Assembly: GCF_006335125.1 (NCBI RefSeq)
Contig: NZ_VDMO01000009.1
Coordinates: 62,001-126,000, forward strand
From: Deinococcus radiopugnans ATCC 19172
Lineage (GTDB): Bacteria; Deinococcota; Deinococci; Deinococcales; Deinococcaceae
Reading direction: 5' to 3'
DNA: 64,000 nucleotides
In this document: piece by piece, positions 56,116 through 64,000 of the stretch
Position numbering within the stretch: the stretch's first letter is position 1
Layout of the letters: each line of letters begins with the position of its first letter
Position numbers and translations under genes: made by a program
Notes under the pieces: generated by a model
Databases searched by the model: none
What the model was told of the DNA's origin: nothing
What the model saw: only the letters and a program-made list of their open reading frames with translations

Positions 56116-57524
56116 GCGTCGGCTCGCGCCCGCTCCGCCTCGGCCCGTACGCTGGGATCGGTGTCCTGGCGCAGCTTCGCGCGCAGGGCGGGGGAGAGCT
56201 TGGCGCGGCCCGCCACGGTCAGCCGAACGCCCGCGTCCGGATCGTTGCTCAGACTTTCCAGAAGTTCGCCGGGCAGCTCCGGATGGACAGCGGCGGCGCG
56301 GCGCACCCCAATGCTCGCGTCCTGGGCCAGCGTCGTCAGCGTATCTGCCCCCGGCGCGGCGGCGTAGGCCACGGCCCGCCTCACTTCGGCGTGGTCGTCC
56401 CCGGCCAGCCGGGCCAGTCGCTGTGCCCCCAGATCGGGCCGCACCGCCAGAATGGTGCGGATGGTGGGGTCTGCGTCGGTCAGCAGCACGTCCAGCACGT
56501 TGCCGGACAGGCCGTCGGCACTGGCGACATGCAGGCGGATGTCCTGTTCGGGGGCGCGGGCCAGGGCCAGCACCGCACCTTCCGGCAGGTCGTCACGTTC
56601 CAGCACGGCGCGGCGCACCGTTTCGGCCTCGTCGTGGGCCAGCCCCTCCAGCAGTTCCACCGAGGTATCCGGACGGCGGGCCAGCGCGGCGCGCACGTCC
56701 GGATCGGCGTCGTTGCGGGCGCGTTCCAGCCATCCGGCCGGCACTTTCCAGCCTTGCAGCGCGGCGGCCCGCACGGAAGGCTCGTCGCTGCCCGCCAGCC
56801 ACTCGCGCACGTTGTATGGCAGGTCAATCCGGCGGGCCAGCGTCGCCAGCACGTCCGTATCGCCGTCTGCGGCCAGCGTCAGCATGCAGTCCAGCGGCAG
56901 ATCCAGGCGGCGGGCCACGCTGGCCCGCACCAAGCCGTGACTGTCCTCCACCAGCGTCCGCAGGATGTCGCCGGGCAGATCGGCGCGGGCGGCCACCGCC
57001 TTGCGCACGTCGTAGTCGTCGTCGGCGGCCAGCTGGCGGATCAGGGCGGGCGAGAGCGCCTCGCGCCGGGCCACCGCCTCGCGGATCTGCCAGCCCGCGT
57101 CCCCGGCCAGCGCCGACACGCGGGCCTCGCTCAGCCCTGGGCGCGAGGCCAGCGCCGTCCGCACGCTGTAGTCCTCGTGGCGCAGCGCCGCGTCCAGCAC
57201 CCACTCGGGCACCGTGGGCAGCGACAGCAGGGCCGTCACGCCCTCGCCCGGAAAGACGTTCAGGAAACCCGGACGCGCCAGCCGCAGGAGGGGCAGCCCC
57301 GGATTGTCCAGCACCTCCTGAGGGAAGGCGGCGGCCAGCGCGCCCAGCACCTCCAGCGGCGCGTTGGGATGCCGGGCCACGGCGGCGCGCACCCGCAGAT
57401 CGGGGTGGGCGCTCAGGCCCGACAGCACCGCCGCCGTGGCCCGGGGGTGGGCCGCCGCCTCCGGCGCCCCGTCTGGCCCCAGGGAGGTCAGCGTGCGCGG
57501 ATCGAGTTCAGAAGGAGTGGTCAT
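56112..57524 (-). CDS. Leucine-rich repeat variant (LRV/HEAT-like) repeat protein
   Basis: 470-residue protein made of about 15 tandem repeats of roughly 24 residues, each of the form LPxxLLxxLAxDxDxxVRxAVAxRP (examples LPGDILRTLVEDSHGLVRAS and LPEGAVLALARAPEQDIRLH). Such repeats build a solenoid for protein binding. There is no catalytic motif, and no Cys cluster as in Azotobacter LRV. ATG 57524 follows TATCCT by seven bases, and that -10 box lies inside the end of nudC, so it can be transcribed from the operon and alone. It overlaps nudC by 17 bases. Confidence 0.82.
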   Translation of the reverse strand: MTTPSELDPRTLTSLGPDGAPEAAAHPRATAAVLSGLSAHPDLRVRAAVARHPNAPLEVLGALAAAFPQEVLDNPGLPLLRLARPGFLNVFPGEGVTALLSLPTVPEWVLDAALRHEDYSVRTALASRPGLSEARVSALAGDAGWQIREAVARREALSPALIRQLAADDDYDVRKAVAARADLPGDILRTLVEDSHGLVRASVARRLDLPLDCMLTLAADGDTDVLATLARRIDLPYNVREWLAGSDEPSVRAAALQGWKVPAGWLERARNDADPDVRAALARRPDTSVELLEGLAHDEAETVRRAVLERDDLPEGAVLALARAPEQDIRLHVASADGLSGNVLDVLLTDADPTIRTILAVRPDLGAQRLARLAGDDHAEVRRAVAYAAAPGADTLTTLAQDASIGVRRAAAVHPELPGELLESLSNDPDAGVRLTVAGRAKLSPALRAKLRQDTDPSVRAEAERARADA

Positions 57525-58359
57525 GGGGCACAGGATAGGCGTCTGCGGGTTCCAGGCTCTGGGACACGGCGCGGTCAATCAGCTGGCGGGCGATGCTGAA
57601 ACGCGGCGGCAGGGCGGGAAGGTCTGAGGCGGCGAACCAGCGCGCGTCCTCGATCTCGTCCGGTTGCAGGACGATCTCGCCGCCGTCCCATTCGGCGTCG
57701 AAGCCGATCATCAGCGAATGCGGAAAGGGCCAGGGCTGGCTCAGAACGTAGTGCAGGTTCTTGATCCTCACGCCCACCTCCTCCAGCACCTCGCGGTGGG
57801 CCGCCTGTTCCAGCGTCTCGGAGGGCTGCACGAAGCCTGCCAGTGCGGAGTAAACGCCGGGCGCAAAGTGCGGGCCGCGTGCCAGCAACAGTTCAGTGGA
57901 CACCCCTGTGCCCCGCCGGATCAGCACCATCGCCACCGGGGCCACACGGGGGTAGACGGTCAGGCCGCACTCGGGGCAGGCTTTGGCGTACTCGTGGCCG
58001 GTCAAGGCCAGCGGCGCGGCGCAGTGGCCGCAGAACCCGTGGGTGCGGTCAAACTCCACCACCTGCGCGGCAAATCCGGCCAGCCCGAACAGGTCATCAT
58101 TCAGGCGGCCAAACAGGGAACGCAATGGCGAAAGGGCGTATCCGGCGGGAACTTCGCCGGCCAGTTGCGCGGCGGCATAGGCCTGACCGTCCAACTGGCC
58201 CAACGCGTTGATCAGCTTCAGCTCAAAATCTTCCGCGCGGCCTATGGGCAAGGTGTCATCCTCACGCAGCAGCAGGCGGCTCCCCTGAAAAATGAACCAG
58301 CTGGCCGCACCCTGCGGTACGCCCGGTTGCAGCTCGAAGCGGGTGGGACGCGACACCAT
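57508..58359 (-). CDS. nudC: NADH pyrophosphatase NudC
   Basis: 283-residue Nudix enzyme that splits NADH or decaps NAD-RNA. Zn ligands are in FCGHCAAP and KACPECGLT (about residues 112-133), the Nudix box is GFVQPSETLEQAAHREVLEEVGV in two parts (about 177-199), and the NudC-specific SQPWPFPHSLM follows (about 212). Everything needed is present. ATG 58359 overlaps the previous stop (TGATG), so translation is coupled to the metallopeptidase-like gene. Confidence 0.93.
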   Translation of the reverse strand: MVSRPTRFELQPGVPQGAASWFIFQGSRLLLREDDTLPIGRAEDFELKLINALGQLDGQAYAAAQLAGEVPAGYALSPLRSLFGRLNDDLFGLAGFAAQVVEFDRTHGFCGHCAAPLALTGHEYAKACPECGLTVYPRVAPVAMVLIRRGTGVSTELLLARGPHFAPGVYSALAGFVQPSETLEQAAHREVLEEVGVRIKNLHYVLSQPWPFPHSLMIGFDAEWDGGEIVLQPDEIEDARWFAASDLPALPPRFSIARQLIDRAVSQSLEPADAYPVPHDHSF

Positions 58360-59483
58360 CAGCCTTCCTCCAGCCGCAAGACTTCGCCGAAGGGAAAGCC
58401 CTCGTCCTCCAGGCCACCCGGCGGCACCACCCACAGCGTCGGCATCTGCGGGGCCGTCTCGGGGAAGTCGCCGTAGCCGTCGGTCAGGTAGATCAGCACG
58501 TCCGGTTCGTGATCGTCCAGCAGATTAAAAATGGGCCGAAAGTCGGTTCCGCCGCCCCCCTGTGGTGGGGGAATATCGCTGCCAGGGGTCAGCGTGTGCG
58601 GCCCATACGCCTCGGTGTCGGCGTAGTAGAGGGTGGCGCGGACGTGCGGGTACGCGCCCAGCACGCCCTGAACCTCGCCCACCAGGGCCTTAACTGCCGC
58701 GTCGTCCACGCTGGCGGAGGTGTCCACCGCAATCAATGCGGTCAGCGATTCGTCGTCCAGCGCCTCCAGATACAGCCCGCGCCCCACGAAGCGGCGGTCA
58801 AAGCCTCCGAAATCCACCGGCGTGCGCGCCAGAAAACGCCACAGGTGCGCCCGCCAGTCCAGCCGCGCCGGGGCCAGCCGCGCCAGTTCGCGGTGCGCGC
58901 CCAGCGGATCGTCGCCCTGGCCGCCGCTCATGGCGTCCATGCTGCGGGCCTTTGCCATCGCCTGCTGCCACTGCTTGGCGGCGCTAGAGGCGTTCTTGCC
59001 GTTCTTGGGCGGCGCGTCGCTGGGGGGGCCGTCCAGCAGATCGTCGCCGCCCTCGTCTCCCTCGCCGTCGCCGTCCTCCTCGCCCTCGGCCATCAGCGCG
59101 GTGTAGACCTCCTCCACGCTCAGCTTTTCCAGGTGGTCATCGCGGCGCGAAGTCGGCGGCGTGGGCAGGCCAGCGGCATCCACCATGCCGTTTACGATCA
59201 GATCGGCGGACTTGTTCCAGCGTTTCTTCTCGCGCGGGCCACGCCGCTCCACATGCGACAGCGCCGCGTGCAGGACTTCGTGCAGCAGCAGTCCGTCCAG
59301 CACATCAGGGGGGAGCGAGGCCGCCACTTCCGGGTTCACGTAGACCCGCTCGCCGTCGGTGCCCGCCGCCGCCACCTCGCGCGACGGTACGAATTCGGCG
59401 TGCAGCAATAGCGTGGCGAAGAAGGCCGACTTGCCGCGAATCCGCAGCCGCGAGCCGGAGATCAGGTGCTGGAAGTCAGGCAT
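58359..59483 (-). CDS. DUF2201-type metallopeptidase with VWA-like C-terminal domain
   Basis: 374-residue protein. The N-terminal domain has the zinc-peptidase helix LLLHEVLHAALSH (HExxH, about residue 67). A Glu/Asp/Gly-rich linker (about 130-165) leads to a VWA-like domain with LIAVDTSASVDD (a MIDAS-like DxSxS, about 248) and IYLTDGYGDFP. Such proteins commonly pair with MoxR ATPases, and the MoxR gene is the next one upstream, 87 bases away. ATG 59483 has AAGG upstream. The biological target is unknown. Confidence 0.85.
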   Translation of the reverse strand: MPDFQHLISGSRLRIRGKSAFFATLLLHAEFVPSREVAAAGTDGERVYVNPEVAASLPPDVLDGLLLHEVLHAALSHVERRGPREKKRWNKSADLIVNGMVDAAGLPTPPTSRRDDHLEKLSVEEVYTALMAEGEEDGDGEGDEGGDDLLDGPPSDAPPKNGKNASSAAKQWQQAMAKARSMDAMSGGQGDDPLGAHRELARLAPARLDWRAHLWRFLARTPVDFGGFDRRFVGRGLYLEALDDESLTALIAVDTSASVDDAAVKALVGEVQGVLGAYPHVRATLYYADTEAYGPHTLTPGSDIPPPQGGGGTDFRPIFNLLDDHEPDVLIYLTDGYGDFPETAPQMPTLWVVPPGGLEDEGFPFGEVLRLEEG

Positions 59484-59504
59484 GTGCGCCTTCGGCGCAG
59501 GAGG

Positions 59505-59570
59505 CGGTGCGCGGTGCGCGGGACGCGGGACGGGAAAACTGCGCACCGCGCACTGCGTACTGCGGCCCCT

Positions 59571-59575
<5 letters not shown>
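59505..59575. repeat. Dispersed palindromic repeat, copy 2
   Basis: GCGGTGCGCGGGACGCGG (59511-59528) repeats the 13868-13885 sequence exactly. The following GGGAAAACTGCGCACCGCG also resembles the first copy. It fills the gap between the MoxR gene and the metallopeptidase gene. Confidence 0.6.
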
Positions 59576-60596
<1,021 letters not shown>

Positions 60597-60881
60597 GGGA
60601 AAAGCTCCTTTGGGGGGGATGGGGAAGGAACGCGCTCAGGCTTCAGAGGCTAGCGTGCCTGAGCGCCGCGCAATGGTGCGGGGGGGGCGGCCCCGGCCGC
60701 CCGACGCCCGCCGTGCCGTATGCTGGGGCCGTCTCCTTTTCGTGCTGCACGCCGCCGCCGCCGTTGCCCTCCCACCGGGCAGACCCCGCTATACTTGCAC
60801 CCGGTTCAATATTTACGACAGGCCACAGGCGCAAGACAGATGGCCCAGACCCGATTCGATTCCACCGGAGGTTTCCCCGCC

Positions 60882-64000
<3,119 letters not shown>

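Overview
The window looks like chromosomal DNA of a Deinococcus-type bacterium. The evidence is the very high GC content, many genes whose start codon lies 6-8 bases after a TANNNT -10 box (leaderless transcription, well known in Deinococcus), a CrtI-type carotenoid desaturase, a DNA polymerase I without proofreading residues, a Mn-type Nramp transporter, and a Paa cluster whose operator matches the Thermus/Deinococcus PaaR type. No rRNA, phage, insertion sequence or CRISPR array is visible. The only mobile element is an intein inside a UvrD/PcrA helicase.

Layout. 1-4.5 kb: the end of an unknown gene, a NatAB-like ABC exporter, a lipoprotein alpha/beta hydrolase and a polyprenyl diphosphate synthase. 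4.6-7.7 kb: paaABCD (phenylacetyl-CoA epoxidase) behind a PaaR-like operator. 7.7-10.5 kb: a small unknown gene, a P-loop kinase and a GH13 amylase. 10.7-17.4 kb: a GntR regulator and a branched-chain amino-acid-type ABC importer with two tandem binding proteins, then livHMGF. 17.4-20.7 kb: an MBL hydrolase, ispG, a toxin-antitoxin-like pair and a DUF4259 protein. 20.7-28.5 kb: an acyl-CoA mutase large subunit sharing the paa operator, an acetyltransferase, an aldo/keto reductase, crtI, a BsuPI-domain protein and a beta-lactamase-like serine hydrolase.

28.5-38.1 kb: leuS behind a candidate leader-peptide attenuator, small unknown genes, a beta-propeller protein with an M23 peptidase, a class V aminotransferase, a CBS-ACT protein and two tandem OmpH/Skp-like proteins. 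38.2-47.6 kb: an alpha/beta hydrolase, an alpha-glucan phosphorylase, polA, mntH behind a DtxR-type operator with a small coupled upstream ORF, and a HAD hydrolase. 47.6-55.6 kb: a DarA-like c-di-AMP receptor, intein-bearing uvrD, an aldo/keto reductase, an MFS transporter, a stress-type FMN-binding protein, a metallophosphoesterase and a tRNA-Asp/tRNA-Phe operon with a consensus promoter. 55.6-64 kb: a minus-strand operon (MoxR ATPase, metallopeptidase/VWA-like protein, NudC, LRV-repeat protein, Nudix hydrolase), then divergently a membrane Fe-S oxidoreductase that runs off the window with an eight-copy RKxWxPKA repeat tail.

Themes. Acyl-CoA catabolism (Paa genes, mutase) is tied together by one 14-bp operator. 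Isoprenoid metabolism is represented by ispG, the polyprenyl synthase and crtI, which are not clustered. The most unusual items are the intein with a possible GIY-YIG-like insert, the repeat-tailed Fe-S protein, the leuS attenuator, the Phe/Lys active-site pair of the mutase, and the mntH leader ORF.
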